From Shimia sp051201625 (GTDB taxonomy: Bacteria; Pseudomonadota; Alphaproteobacteria; Rhodobacterales; Rhodobacteraceae), in NCBI RefSeq assembly GCF_051201625.1, contig NZ_CP179203.1, positions 1,798,001-1,862,000 of the forward strand: DNA of 64,000 nt, in the 5' to 3' direction. Of this stretch, positions 8,202 to 18,600 are shown one piece after another. The notes below the pieces were generated by a model. It saw only the letters and a program-made list of their open reading frames with translations, was not told where the DNA came from and made no database searches. The first letter of the stretch is position 1, and each line of letters opens with the position of its first letter. A program made the translations under genes and the position numbers.

Positions 8202-9155
8202 ATGCCACCGAGTATAGCACCCAGTTTTTCCAAACCGGTTCATAAAGTCGCGAAAGGCGACACGCTGAGCGGGATTTCGAAAAGGTACGGCCACAAACAC
8301 TGGAAAGACGTTTGGGACGCCAAAGAAAACAAGGCTATCGTCAGCAAACGCAAAGAGCCTAGATCCATCCAGTCGGGCGACACGATCATCATTCCGTTCA
8401 CGGCAAAAGAGATCTCGGTCATGACGCAACTGGCGATCGAGTATCAGGAAGCCGTGATGTGGGAAAGCCAACTTATCGCAGAATTGGATGACAGAAAAAA
8501 GAAATATGAACGCACGATCAAAGGCCTCGAGAACACTGTAAAGTCCAGCACTAAGCTGCACAAAGCTCTTGTTGGCGAACTGAAGAAGGCTGCTGCGGGG
8601 GCTAAGAAGTGGGGCCAAGGCGTTGATAGGGCCGCGTTCGTCATCAACATGAATCGTGCCCTGGCCAAAATGACTGCCAAAGGCTACAAAGCGATGGCAA
8701 TGGAAGGCGACGAGCTGGTCAAAGCTAACAAGGAAATGCTAAATTCCTCGCTGAAGTTTGCAAGTGGCCCCTTGAAAAAGCCTGTTGCCAAAGGTGTGGG
8801 GGGGCATCTGACGGACGCAAACAACAATTACAACATGGCTGGCGCTGCGGTGGGCATCGTACTAAAAAGCTACGTCAAAATGACGTCTCCAACATTTTGG
8901 GCTTGGACGTATTTGCGCCTGCAGGAGGGTGACAGTTGGTCCGATGCGGTTACCTATGACTTTCAGAAGGACTGTGCCAACAAGATTGCCGGGTTGGAAC
9001 GCGATCAAGCGGCGAAGGTGCGCAAACTCAAGCTGCAGATCGGTCAGTTCAAAAAGCTGATTGCCTCCGCGGCCAAAGAACGGGCCACGGCGGTCAAACG
9101 CAAACAAGAGGCTGAAGCGCATCTGGCCTATATGGAGAAGGTTATCGCAGACTAG
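8202..9155 (+). CDS. LysM-domain protein, function unknown
   Basis: A 317-residue protein. Residues about 13-68 form a LysM-type domain (HKVAKGDTLSGISKRYG, later IQSGDTIIIP). The rest is a long, alanine/lysine-rich helical region with coiled-coil character at about residues 85-130 and 265-310, and a weakly hydrophobic patch near 215-245. There is no signal peptide, so it is not exported by Sec. LysM proteins of this build, with an N-terminal domain and no signal, are often found beside contractile-injection or T6SS-type genes, but none is present here. The start at 8202 has AAGGGA upstream. It lies next to an IS30 remnant and is likely acquired. Confidence 0.75.
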   Translation: MPPSIAPSFSKPVHKVAKGDTLSGISKRYGHKHWKDVWDAKENKAIVSKRKEPRSIQSGDTIIIPFTAKEISVMTQLAIEYQEAVMWESQLIAELDDRKKKYERTIKGLENTVKSSTKLHKALVGELKKAAAGAKKWGQGVDRAAFVINMNRALAKMTAKGYKAMAMEGDELVKANKEMLNSSLKFASGPLKKPVAKGVGGHLTDANNNYNMAGAAVGIVLKSYVKMTSPTFWAWTYLRLQEGDSWSDAVTYDFQKDCANKIAGLERDQAAKVRKLKLQIGQFKKLIASAAKERATAVKRKQEAEAHLAYMEKVIAD

Positions 9156-9723
9156 GTGTGCTGTCTGGCTGAGAAGATCATTTTGAATCCTCAGGCGGTA
9201 ACGGCGTGTTTTGCCGGAGGCTGACGTGTTTGCCAGCGCAGCGAATTCACACTTTGTCCCGCACAGCAGACGTTCGTACAACCTGTAGCGAACAGCCACT
9301 TTCCACCAATATTAATTGGTCACAACAGAAGGTCACCAACGCCCATTACAGACATTTTCAAATATTAACACGCTCGAAGAGCATTGTTTTTTTAGTGCGG
9401 TTAAAACCTAACGATACCATAGGCTTTCGTGCCAATTTTGATGTTGTTGCGCCGGTTGCTCTCCAAGCTTTTTTGTCTCCTATGACGAGTAGGTTGCTAT
9501 TAACCGGACGGCTGTGGTTCTCAATTTTGGCAGATAAACAGGTGGGGTATGTCTTAGGACTGTCGTTTGGATAACTCATAAAAATGAGCCATAAAGCAGT
9601 ACGGGCGATTGGAAAAAGAGGTTATTAACTGCAGGATGCGTGAGTCCTAGATTCAGTTTCTTGATCAGCTTCGAACAGAGGATCCTCGGCGCGATAGGTT
9701 TCTTGCGTAGTTCATTGGAAACT
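9156..9723. other. Non-coding stretch between the LysM gene and purL
   Basis: About 570 bases. The left half resembles the composition of the LysM island, and the right half is more AT-rich. Frames on both strands overlap each other and match nothing known. No clear terminator for purL was found here. Confidence 0.5.
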
Positions 9724-11883
9724 TCAAGCCACAGCTTCGGCAAAGGCGTTTCGAAAAGTATTTCGAAGCTCCTCCAACGATGCTTCGACGTTACCAAACC
9801 GAACAGTGCTGCCAGTAAACTTTCCAATTGTTGCGATGGGAACACTAGCTTTAACGGCTGCTATCATAAGAGATTCCGCCTGATCAAAGCTACAAGCTAT
9901 TAGATAGCGCGCTTGGTCTTCGCCGAACAGGGTTGGGGTGTCCTCGGTGTCGAGATGGAGTCCCAAGTTCGCAGCCTCCGCCATTTCAAAGGCTGCAAGT
10001 GCCAATCCGCCATCTGCGAGATCGGTACATGCCTCAATTAATTCGCGATTATCGCGGATAAATTCACCGTTGCGCCGCTCTATTTCTAAATCAACGGCGG
10101 GAGCGTCGCCGTCTTCTCGATTAAAGACTTCGGCCAATAGTGCAGACTGTCCAAGGTGCCCCGCTGTTTCCCCTATGAGCACTGCCAGAAATCCGTCCCG
10201 TGCGCTTCCGTTGATAGGCGCCTCATCTGCTGCAATCAATCCGATAGCTCCAATGGTAGGTGTGGGTAGGATACCGTTCCCATCAGTTTCGTTGTAAAGT
10301 GAAACGTTTCCAGAGACGATAGGCATATCGAGAGCAGTCACAGCAGCGCCAATACCCTTGATCGCACCGACCAATTGCCCCATTATCTCAGGCTTCTCAG
10401 GATTCCCAAAATTAAGGTTGTCGGTAGTTGCGAGTGGCCTTGCACCAACAGCGGACAGATTGCGAAATGCTTCGGCGACCGCCTGTTTACCACCCTCTGA
10501 AGGGTTGGCCTTGACGTAACGCGGCGTTACATCGCTGGTAAATGCAAGCTTTTTTTCGGTGCCATGCACACGCAAAATTCCAGCGCCATTGCCCGGAAGG
10601 CGAACACCATCTGCCATTACCATCGTGTCATACTGTTCATAGACCCATTGTTTGCCTGCGTAATTCGGTGACGCAAGCAGTGCGCGTAGCCCGTCGATAG
10701 CGTCGATCTGCGGGACGTCAGCCAATTTATCGGCAGTTGGCGTTTCCACCCACGGACGATCATATTCGGGCGCGGTGGAGGCGAGTTTTGAAAGTGGAAG
10801 GTCAGCCACTACCTTCTCATTGTGCACGATAAGGAATTTGTCTTCGGCAATTGTTTCACCTACGATAGCGAAATCAAGATCCCACTTCTCAAATACAGCA
10901 CGTGCTTCAGACTCTTTTTCTGGCTTTAGAACCATGAGCATGCGTTCCTGAGACTCGGAAAGCATCATTTCATACGCAGTCATGTTTTCTTCGCGCTGTG
11001 GCACATCATTGAGTTCGAGCTTGATACCCAACCCACCTTTGTCGCCCATTTCAACCGCAGAGCAGGTGAGGCCAGCTGCACCCATGTCCTGAATGGAAAT
11101 CACGGCACCAGTTTGCATCAACTCGAGTGTCGCTTCCATGAGGCGTTTTTCTGTGAAAGGATCTCCAACTTGAACCGTGGGGCGCTTTTCTTCGATGCTT
11201 TCGTCAAATTCTGCTGATGCCATTGTTGCGCCACCCACACCGTCGCGCCCGGTCTTCGCCCCAAGATAAACTACGGGCATGCCGATCCCAGACGCTGCAG
11301 AATAGAAAATATTGTTGGTCTTAGCTAGACCTGCGGCAAAAGCATTTACTAGGCAGTTTCCATTATACGCGGCGTGAAAGCGCACTTCACCGCCAACCGT
11401 TGGCACGCCGAAGCAATTGCCGTAGCCTCCAATGCCCTCCACTACGCCATTCACCAGCTGGCGTGTCTTTGGGTGGCTGGGCTCGCCAAAGCTGAGTGAG
11501 TTCATCGCTGCAATGGGCCGCGCACCCATTGTGAATACATCGCGAAGAATACCACCAACTCCAGTCGCCGCACCTTGATACGGTTCAATATAAGATGGGT
11601 GATTGTGGCTTTCCATTTTGAAAACGACAGCATCGCCATCTCCAATATCAACTATACCAGCATTTTCCCCGGGACCGCAGATCACTTGGGGTCCTTCGGT
11701 GGGCAAAGTGCGAAGCCACTTTTTTGAAGATTTGTAGGAACAATGTTCGTTCCACATTGCTGAAAAAATTCCAAGCTCAGTAAAATTGGGGTCTCGGTTG
11801 ATTATACGAACGATCTCAGCATACTCAGCAGGTGTAAGCCCGTGAGCGGCTATGATCTCGGAGGTGATAGTCGGTTCCTGCAT
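9724..11883 (-). CDS. purL: Phosphoribosylformylglycinamidine synthase subunit PurL
   Basis: Catalyses the ATP-dependent amidation of FGAR to FGAM in purine synthesis, using ammonia from PurQ. The 719-residue product is the small (non-fused) PurL form. Visible motifs are HNHPSYIEPYQGAATGVGG at the nucleotide site, GGYGNCFGVPTVGGE, and in the second half AFTSDVTPRYVKANPSEGG and NFGNPEKPEIMGQ. Length is normal and no lesion is seen. purQ and purS are not in the window; bolA and grxD lie downstream after the acquired patch. Confidence 0.96.
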   Translation of the reverse strand: MQEPTITSEIIAAHGLTPAEYAEIVRIINRDPNFTELGIFSAMWNEHCSYKSSKKWLRTLPTEGPQVICGPGENAGIVDIGDGDAVVFKMESHNHPSYIEPYQGAATGVGGILRDVFTMGARPIAAMNSLSFGEPSHPKTRQLVNGVVEGIGGYGNCFGVPTVGGEVRFHAAYNGNCLVNAFAAGLAKTNNIFYSAASGIGMPVVYLGAKTGRDGVGGATMASAEFDESIEEKRPTVQVGDPFTEKRLMEATLELMQTGAVISIQDMGAAGLTCSAVEMGDKGGLGIKLELNDVPQREENMTAYEMMLSESQERMLMVLKPEKESEARAVFEKWDLDFAIVGETIAEDKFLIVHNEKVVADLPLSKLASTAPEYDRPWVETPTADKLADVPQIDAIDGLRALLASPNYAGKQWVYEQYDTMVMADGVRLPGNGAGILRVHGTEKKLAFTSDVTPRYVKANPSEGGKQAVAEAFRNLSAVGARPLATTDNLNFGNPEKPEIMGQLVGAIKGIGAAVTALDMPIVSGNVSLYNETDGNGILPTPTIGAIGLIAADEAPINGSARDGFLAVLIGETAGHLGQSALLAEVFNREDGDAPAVDLEIERRNGEFIRDNRELIEACTDLADGGLALAAFEMAEAANLGLHLDTEDTPTLFGEDQARYLIACSFDQAESLMIAAVKASVPIATIGKFTGSTVRFGNVEASLEELRNTFRNAFAEAVA

Positions 11884-11982
11884 AACAGTCGATTCCCCAA
11901 AGTCTCGCTACGGGCATTCCATAAGCTAAACGGTGTTGGTGGGGAAGGGGGCGCAGGCGCGCGCCCATCTTCTGAAAGTCTG

Positions 11983-14268
11983 TTAATCGGGACCTTTTGG
12001 CGCTTTAGTCGGACCCTGCTCTTGCTGTTGTAGCGCGGCCGCCGCGGCACCAGCTGTCAGCGCTGCCTTTTCAGCGTCGGACATTTCTCCTACTGCTTCG
12101 GTTTTAGGCAAAGCTACGCGAACCTCTCTACGGGCAAAGTCGATGTCATTTTCCGCAAAGGCTGCTTTGACTTTGTTGTAGATTTCTTTTCTGATCGTGA
12201 ATTGCTTTCCAGGCTTGGCCATAAACTTACCTCGCACAATCATGCCGACATCGTCGAAGTCAAAAACTCCCTGAGACTTGAAGGGTTGTAGGAAGTCTTC
12301 TTTAAACAGGTCGTCCTGAAGCATTTCTTGACCGATTTTTTTGAAAAGCTTCTTCACCTTGTTTGGGTCCGTATCAAAAGGCACGGTAAATTTCAGTTTC
12401 ATTATGACCCAGTCGCGGGAGTAGTTTGTCAACTTTGGAATCTCTCCATACGGGATCGTGTGTACTGGACCGCGGTGGTGACGCAATTGCATGGATCGTA
12501 TTGATATTTTTTCGACAGCGCCCATCGTGCCATCAATCTCGACATATTCACCAGTTCGGAATGCATCATCTACTAAGAAAAAAATGCCTGATACCACATC
12601 GCCCACCAGTTTTTGTGCGCCGAAACCAATGGCTAAACCAGCGATTCCCGCACCTGCCAAAAGCGGCGTGATATCGACTCCCAGATTACCAATCGCCAGA
12701 AGGCCGAAGATCACAATGATTGTGGTTTGTGCCGAAACCAGCGCTAAAGGCAAAACGGTGGATAGACGGGATCCACCGCCGCCGCCCATTTCATTGTCAG
12801 CGTCTTCTTTCGACATGCCAAGCGCTGTAAATTCTGCTGCTAGGCGACGGTTGATCCACAAGGATACACCCTCATACGCAACATAGCCAACGATTGCAGT
12901 CATTGCGAAACTAAACAAGTTGTCGGCGATACCACCGCGATCTTGCAAAAGGCCGAGTAGGCTAAAATCCCAAGCTCTTGCAATCAGAGACAGTATAAAC
13001 CCAAGGGCAATCACACGGCCGGTACGCACGTAGCTTCGTTTAGTTGCATAATAGGCCTGTTCGGCTATTGGGCCTTCACCCTGCATTGGGGGCACCAGAT
13101 GCTTGACCAATCCGCGAATTCCGCTGTCAATTACAGGTGTAATTAGCAACAAGAACATCGTGGTGTAGTGCGCGCCCTTATAAATTTGTTCTAATTGACC
13201 CAGCCCTGCCAACGTCGAGACCAACGCCCAAGTGCTGGCGGCGACAGCGATCCCAAAGTATGGGTAAGCGCGTGCCACAATTTCATCGAATCTAGTGTTG
13301 TCTGTGTCTGTGCCACGCATCATTTCAGAGAGGCCATCGCGAGCAAACCAGAAGACGTAGGCGATATAAATGTAAACGCCAGAGTCCAACCAGAAGGCTA
13401 TCAAAGTTTCACCCGGGAGAATTCCATTCGCGAAGTTGAAGTTGGCCAGGAAAAAAGTGACGCCCCCCAACAGTACTATTCCAATGAGATGACGATGAAT
13501 AAATCGGGCCCAGTGGTCACTTACATTTACTAGTCGCAGATCCGCACGATGGGGCGCCATTAGAAAACGAGAGAATGCGCCGGCAAGACGTGGCATCCAG
13601 ATGAGATAACTTACAAATGGAGCTGCGAACATGATCTGTTGTGGACTTAAGACTAAACGCCCTATTGCGCGTAACACGATGTAAAACACCACCAGCCCAA
13701 AAATTTCCCTGAGGAAACGTTTTAGAAGGAATACAACAGCTTCCCGAAGGCCTTCGGATGATCCAGTATTTTCAGGGTTTTTAGTCCGGACAAGCCACTT
13801 TTTAACGGCATATTCCACGGCGAAAGCGACAGCCAGCAAGAGGGCGATCAGACTAAGCATTTTGACGACACCATTATTGCCGCCATATGCCTCAGAGAAA
13901 TTGTTGTACGCTTTGACCTGTGTGGAGAGCAAAACAGGAAGTTTCTTAAACGCATTTGTTGTTGGAGTAATGAGTGCGTTCCACAAATTTGCGATACGAT
14001 CCAGCCCGGACAGCATTTCGGCTTTTTTTCCCTCAGCCACTGCAACAGAGTCGAGACGTTGCAATAGAAAATCGCGCACCTCGTCATCCGACATACGGGC
14101 AACCATCGCGTTGATTGCGTCGGGTGTCATTTCTTCGGGTATCGGCGCGGCCTCTGCATCGGCTGAATTTGCACCCATACCAGGCAGCATCGTCTGTGCC
14201 TGAATGGAGCCCGGAGTTGCCCCAGCAATTATCGCTGCAACCGCAATAACCCAAAATAATCTAAACAT
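11983..14268 (-). CDS. MscS-family mechanosensitive channel protein
   Basis: A 761-residue inner-membrane protein of the MscS superfamily, which releases solutes on hypo-osmotic shock. It has a signal peptide (about residues 1-25, cut near IQAQ), a periplasmic helical region, many membrane segments over about residues 120-500, and then the MscS pore and beta domain (about 530-720) with AGLAIGFGAQKLVGDVVSG and the FFLVDDAFRTGEYVEI strand. The extra N-terminal region makes it one of the large MscS paralogues. The start has AGGGA upstream. A short proline/glutamine-rich tail ends the protein. It is upstream of purL on the same strand. Confidence 0.92.
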   Translation of the reverse strand: MFRLFWVIAVAAIIAGATPGSIQAQTMLPGMGANSADAEAAPIPEEMTPDAINAMVARMSDDEVRDFLLQRLDSVAVAEGKKAEMLSGLDRIANLWNALITPTTNAFKKLPVLLSTQVKAYNNFSEAYGGNNGVVKMLSLIALLLAVAFAVEYAVKKWLVRTKNPENTGSSEGLREAVVFLLKRFLREIFGLVVFYIVLRAIGRLVLSPQQIMFAAPFVSYLIWMPRLAGAFSRFLMAPHRADLRLVNVSDHWARFIHRHLIGIVLLGGVTFFLANFNFANGILPGETLIAFWLDSGVYIYIAYVFWFARDGLSEMMRGTDTDNTRFDEIVARAYPYFGIAVAASTWALVSTLAGLGQLEQIYKGAHYTTMFLLLITPVIDSGIRGLVKHLVPPMQGEGPIAEQAYYATKRSYVRTGRVIALGFILSLIARAWDFSLLGLLQDRGGIADNLFSFAMTAIVGYVAYEGVSLWINRRLAAEFTALGMSKEDADNEMGGGGGSRLSTVLPLALVSAQTTIIVIFGLLAIGNLGVDITPLLAGAGIAGLAIGFGAQKLVGDVVSGIFFLVDDAFRTGEYVEIDGTMGAVEKISIRSMQLRHHRGPVHTIPYGEIPKLTNYSRDWVIMKLKFTVPFDTDPNKVKKLFKKIGQEMLQDDLFKEDFLQPFKSQGVFDFDDVGMIVRGKFMAKPGKQFTIRKEIYNKVKAAFAENDIDFARREVRVALPKTEAVGEMSDAEKAALTAGAAAAALQQQEQGPTKAPKGPD

Positions 14269-14393
14269 GTAATGTCCCTGCTCGTTGTTAGCATTCAGAC
14301 CTTACCAAGGTTTTGCGAAAATGCATGTAAATTTTAAGGTTAAGCGTTTCATTTCGCGCAGGCAGCACGGTTCAATGCATGATGAGCGTTAAG

Positions 14394-14421
14394 AAAAAAA
14401 AGGCCGAGCATAAGCTCGGCC
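14394..14421 (-). terminator. Strong intrinsic terminator of the small RNA unit
   Basis: On the minus strand a perfect 8-base-pair stem GGCCGAGC / GCTCGGCC with a 4-base loop (TTAT) is followed directly by eight T residues. It is one of the clearest Rho-independent terminators in the window, and it lies after, not directly at the end of, the LysR gene, which has its own hairpin further up. Confidence 0.92.
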
Positions 14422-14482
14422 GAAGTCCAACAGGGAGGTATGAAGGCGGCCACAGGGAGTGTAGCCGTCGCCTCATATGACA
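14394..14482 (-). ncRNA. Candidate small RNA with two CUCCC motifs
   Basis: A short transcription unit is inferred between the LysR-gene hairpin (14505-14536) and the strong terminator at 14394-14421. On the minus strand it reads a 7-base-pair hairpin GGCTACA/TGTGGCC with loop CTCCC (14448-14466), then a second copy of CTCCCTGT flanked by a weak stem (14425-14445), then the terminator. C-rich anti-Shine-Dalgarno loops ahead of a terminator are the layout of the alphaproteobacterial cuckoo/CcsR small RNAs. A TTGCGT and a TAATAC element lie upstream with only 14 bases between them, so the promoter is uncertain. Confidence 0.6.
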
Positions 14483-14504
14483 TGAGTATTATCTTAATTT
14501 TTCA

Positions 14505-14536
14505 CACGCAAGAAAAATATGCTGCAGATGCAGCAT
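14505..14536 (-). terminator. Hairpin terminator after the LysR gene
   Basis: ATGCTGC / GCAGCAT with loop ATCT on the minus strand (14519-14536) is followed by ATTTTTCTTG. It lies 26 bases past the LysR stop and fits intrinsic termination, separating that gene from the downstream small RNA unit. Confidence 0.65.
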
Positions 14537-14561
14537 GGCCGCTATGTGCTGTTGGTATGGC

Positions 14562-15467
14562 TCAAGGATTTCCTTTATTTGCCAATAACCTACGATGAGT
14601 TATGATCTCTTCTTGCACAAAGTCTCGAAAGGCGGAAATGCGTTTCGAAGAACGCAATTCCTCCGGGTAAGCAAGAAATACAGGAACTTCAGCGGATTCT
14701 AAGTCCGGCAGAACTCTCACTAAACCTGGAAAATCTTGAACCACGTAGTCAGGCAGCACGCCAATACCAAGATTGTGTAAAACGGCTTGAGCGACGCCAA
14801 AATAGTTATTGACGTAAAGAAGCGATAACACTTCGTCGGAGAGTAGGCTTTGAACAAAGCTGGCGCCAGCGCCAACCTGCTCAGAGGTGATATTTTGACA
14901 GATCAGTCGATGCTCTCGAAGGTTACTTAACTCATTAATTTCACCGTGGCTTTCCAAATGTTCGCGAGTTGCGTAGAGGCGCATCCTTACACTCATTAAG
15001 CGTTTGCGTATCAGATCGGCCTGGCTGGGTTCTTTCATGCGTATCGCGACATCAGCTTCGCGCATGGGCAGATCAAGGACACGTTCTTCAAGCATTAGAT
15101 CAATGTTGAGATCGGGGTACTTTTCATAAAGTTTAGTTAAGCGTGGAGCCAGCCACAGGGTTCCAAAGCCTATTGTTGTGGTCACGCGAAGTTCGCCGAA
15201 AACTTCTTCATCACTGTCACGAATGCGTGCTGAAGCTGCGTCCAAGCGTTTCGTCATTGACTTGGTGGCGTCGAATAACAACTCGCCTTGCTCGGTGAGG
15301 ATTAAGCCGCGGGCATGCCTGTGAAAAAGGGTTGCGTTCAGTGACTCTTCAAGTGTTCGGATCTGCCGTGAAACGGCTGATTGCGAAAGGTGCAGAACAT
15401 CCCCAGCATGTGTTAGGCTGCCAACGTCAGCAACTGCGTGGAAGATTCTGAGCTTATCCCAATCCAT
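14562..15467 (-). CDS. LysR-type regulator next to the indolepyruvate oxidoreductase
   Basis: A 301-residue LysR-family regulator: an N-terminal winged helix-turn-helix (about residues 1-60: KLRIFHAVADVGSLTHAGDVL, LSQSAVSRQIRTLEE), then an effector-binding domain (about 90-295). It is divergent from the fused indolepyruvate ferredoxin oxidoreductase, with a perfect palindrome in the shared promoter region. By the usual LysR logic it controls that gene and itself. The effector is not evident, though an aromatic amino-acid-derived keto acid is plausible. The start follows GGCAGG. Confidence 0.92.
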   Translation of the reverse strand: MDWDKLRIFHAVADVGSLTHAGDVLHLSQSAVSRQIRTLEESLNATLFHRHARGLILTEQGELLFDATKSMTKRLDAASARIRDSDEEVFGELRVTTTIGFGTLWLAPRLTKLYEKYPDLNIDLMLEERVLDLPMREADVAIRMKEPSQADLIRKRLMSVRMRLYATREHLESHGEINELSNLREHRLICQNITSEQVGAGASFVQSLLSDEVLSLLYVNNYFGVAQAVLHNLGIGVLPDYVVQDFPGLVRVLPDLESAEVPVFLAYPEELRSSKRISAFRDFVQEEIITHRRLLANKGNP

Positions 15468-15569
15468 CCTGCCATCTTTCGCAATGTTTTAAACTTACTA
15501 TGCGAAACACTTGTAAAACGAAACCGGCCGATCTCATAATTGTGACGGTGTGAGGAAAAAATGTTTACT

Positions 15570-15590
15570 TAGGTCAGATATTATGACCTA
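15570..15590. promoter_or_regulatory. Predicted LysR operator (7-7-7 palindrome)
   Basis: TAGGTCA, seven bases, then TGACCTA: perfect 7-base arms. The centre contains TCA-N7-TGA, an instance of the T-N11-A core bound by LysR proteins. It sits 50 bases before the oxidoreductase start and about 100 bases before the divergent LysR start, the usual location. Confidence 0.7.
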
Positions 15591-15639
15591 GTATCGCTGC
15601 TAAGTTGAAAGAGTAATTTTTGAGTGAGGGTACTACGCG

Positions 15640-18600
15640 ATGTCCATCCAGAAAGTTTCTTTGAACGACAGGTTGGACCTGGAAAAAAAGAATGTGTTGC
15701 TGAACGGCACTCAAGCGCTTGTACGCTTGATGTTGATGCAGAAGGCCCGCGATATCAAGGCAGGACTACACACCGCCGGTTATGTCACCGGGTATCGTGG
15801 TTCACCGCTTGGGGCCGTAGACAGTCAAATGATGCGCGCAGAAACGGCGTTAAAAAAGCATGACGTGATGTTTCAACCGGGGCTGAATGAGGATTTGGCT
15901 GCGACCGCGCTTTGGGGCAGTCAGCAGGCAGAACTTCGTGGCGAAGGTAAATTTGACGGAGTATATGGCCTTTGGTACGGAAAAGGCCCGGGCGTAGACC
16001 GCTCTGGTGATGTGATGCGCCATGCTAACATGGCGGGCACCTCGCGCAGCGGTGGTGTTCTGATGGCAATGGGCGACGATCATACTGGTGAAAGTTCAAC
16101 TGTGTTGCATCAATCAGAATGGGCGCTGGTGGATGCTTACATGCCCATCGTGTCTCCTGCTGGTGTTCAGGAAGTAATGGACTATGGACTTTATGCATTT
16201 GCTTTATCCAGATTTTCCGGTCTTTGGGTTGGACTAAAGACGATGAAGGACACAATCGAAGCAACAGCGGTTGTGAATGGTGATCCGCACCGATTGAGTT
16301 TTGTCGAACCTGACTTTGAAATGCCAGACGGTGGATTAAACATTCGTTTGATAGACACGCCACATGCGCAGGAAGCGCGAATGATTGACTACAAACGATT
16401 TGCAGCTGAGTCATTTTCACACATTAATAAAATGGATAGGCGGGTCTGGGGTCGACCTGGCGCTAAAATTGGCTTCGTTGCGGCAGGCAAAAACTGGTTG
16501 GACTTGGTGCATGCGCTGAATTTGCTCGGCATTGATGCCGAAGAGGCTGATCGACTCGGCATTAGCACTTATAAAGTTGGGCAGACGTTCCCATTGGATA
16601 TGAGAGGCTTTCATGAATGGGCTGATGGGCTCGATCTGATCGTTATAGTTGAAGAAAAGCGAAAATTGATTGAAGTGCAGGTCAAAGAAGCAATCTTTGA
16701 TGACCGCCAGGGGCGACGGGTTTATGGCTGGTACAAAGGTAGTGGCGCTGGCTCGATGCATGGAAAAGAGCTTTTCCCGACCCGAGGCGCACTAGATCCG
16801 ATAATGATAGCCCAAAAGTTGGGAGAAATTCTGATTGAGGAGGGGCGCGGAACCGAAGCGGTGAAGGCGGGATTGTCTGCACTCGCGGAAGCTCAGCACG
16901 CCGATAATGCAGAAGATATCGCAGTACGAACACCATGGTTTTGTTCTGGATGCCCGCACAATTCATCGACCAAAGTGCCGGAGGGTAGCCGTGCTTACGC
17001 GGGGATCGGATGCCACTACATGGTGCAGTGGATGGATCGAGAAACGACTGGGTACACTCACATGGGTGGCGAGGGTGCAAATTGGATTGGAGAGGCACCG
17101 TTTTCCAATACAACGCATGTTTTTCAAAATATTGGAGACGGAACGTATAACCATTCTGGTATTCAAGCAATTCGTGCGGCTTTAGCGGCCGGTACCACAA
17201 TGACTTACAAAATTCTGTTCAACGACGCTGTCGCAATGACGGGTGGACAAGCCAACGATGGCGGGCTGTCCCCTCAAAAAATTGCGACGGAAGTGCAGGC
17301 AATGGGCGTAGAAAAAATTATAGTCGTCTATGACGAAAAAGAAAATATTGACCAAGCAGAATTTCCTGGAGGAATCGAATTCTACGAACGGAAGTATCTT
17401 TTAGAAGTACAGAAAAAATTGATAAAAATCAGTGGACTGTCGGTAATAATTTATGTTCAAACCTGCGCTGCCGAGAAGCGGCGCAGGCGCAAGCGTGGGG
17501 TGTTGCCAGATCCGGATCGCCGCGTGTTCATCAATACGGATATCTGTGAAGGTTGTGGAGATTGTGGAAAGCAGTCAAACTGTATTTCGATTGAACCAGT
17601 CGAGACTGAGTTCGGGCGAAAACGCAGTATCAACCAGTCGAGTTGTAATAAAGATTATAGTTGTCTGAACGGACTTTGCCCAAGTTTCATCACTGTAGAG
17701 GGTGGACAAATCAAGAAAAGTGCGACGACCGCTTTGAACTTGCCTAAAATGCAATTCCCGGTGATTGGTCGGATTGATGGAACACATAACGTCGTGATCA
17801 CAGGTGTTGGCGGCACCGGCGTGGTAACAATTGGCGCGATTTTGGCACAAGCAGCACAGATTGATGGTAAAGCCGCCGCAATGATGGAGATGGCCGGGCT
17901 CGCACAGAAGGGTGGCGCTGTCCACATTCATTGCCGTTTGGCCGAAACGACTGATGCGATCAGCGCGGTGCGCGTGGCAACTGGAGAAGCCGATGCATTG
18001 ATTGGTGGAGATTTGGTGGTGAGTGCTGGCGCTAAGACGCTTGGGCTGACTAAAACTGGGCGCACTCGCGCTGTCGTAAACAGTCATGAGATTATTACCG
18101 GCGACTTTACTCGAGATTCTGAATTTACGCTCCCTTCGGATCGGTTGGAGGTCGCGTTGCAAGCGCGATTAAGAGAAAGCCTTTTCATGTTTAATGCGAC
18201 AGAGCTGGCGCGCGTGTCCATGGGGGACACGATCTATTCGAATATGATAGTTTTTGGTGCCGCCTGGCAGAACGGCTTGGTGCCGTTGACCCACGAAGCC
18301 ATAATTGCAGCCATCGGTGTCAATGGGGCCGCAGTGGAGCTAAATGAGCGCGCATTTGAGATAGGTAGGTGGGCGTCCCTTTTCCCCAAGGATGTGGCCG
18401 CACTGATGGAGCCAAAAGTTGTCAATTTACCGAAGACACTCGACGAAAAAATTGATTTCAGGGCCAATCACCTCCTTTTATACCAAGGACGACGTTTGGC
18501 TAAACGCTACCGCAAATTAGTCGATCCGATTAAGAATGACCGCCTGAAAAAAGCCGTTGCCATCAGTTATCACAAACTGCTGACTTATAAAGATGAATAC

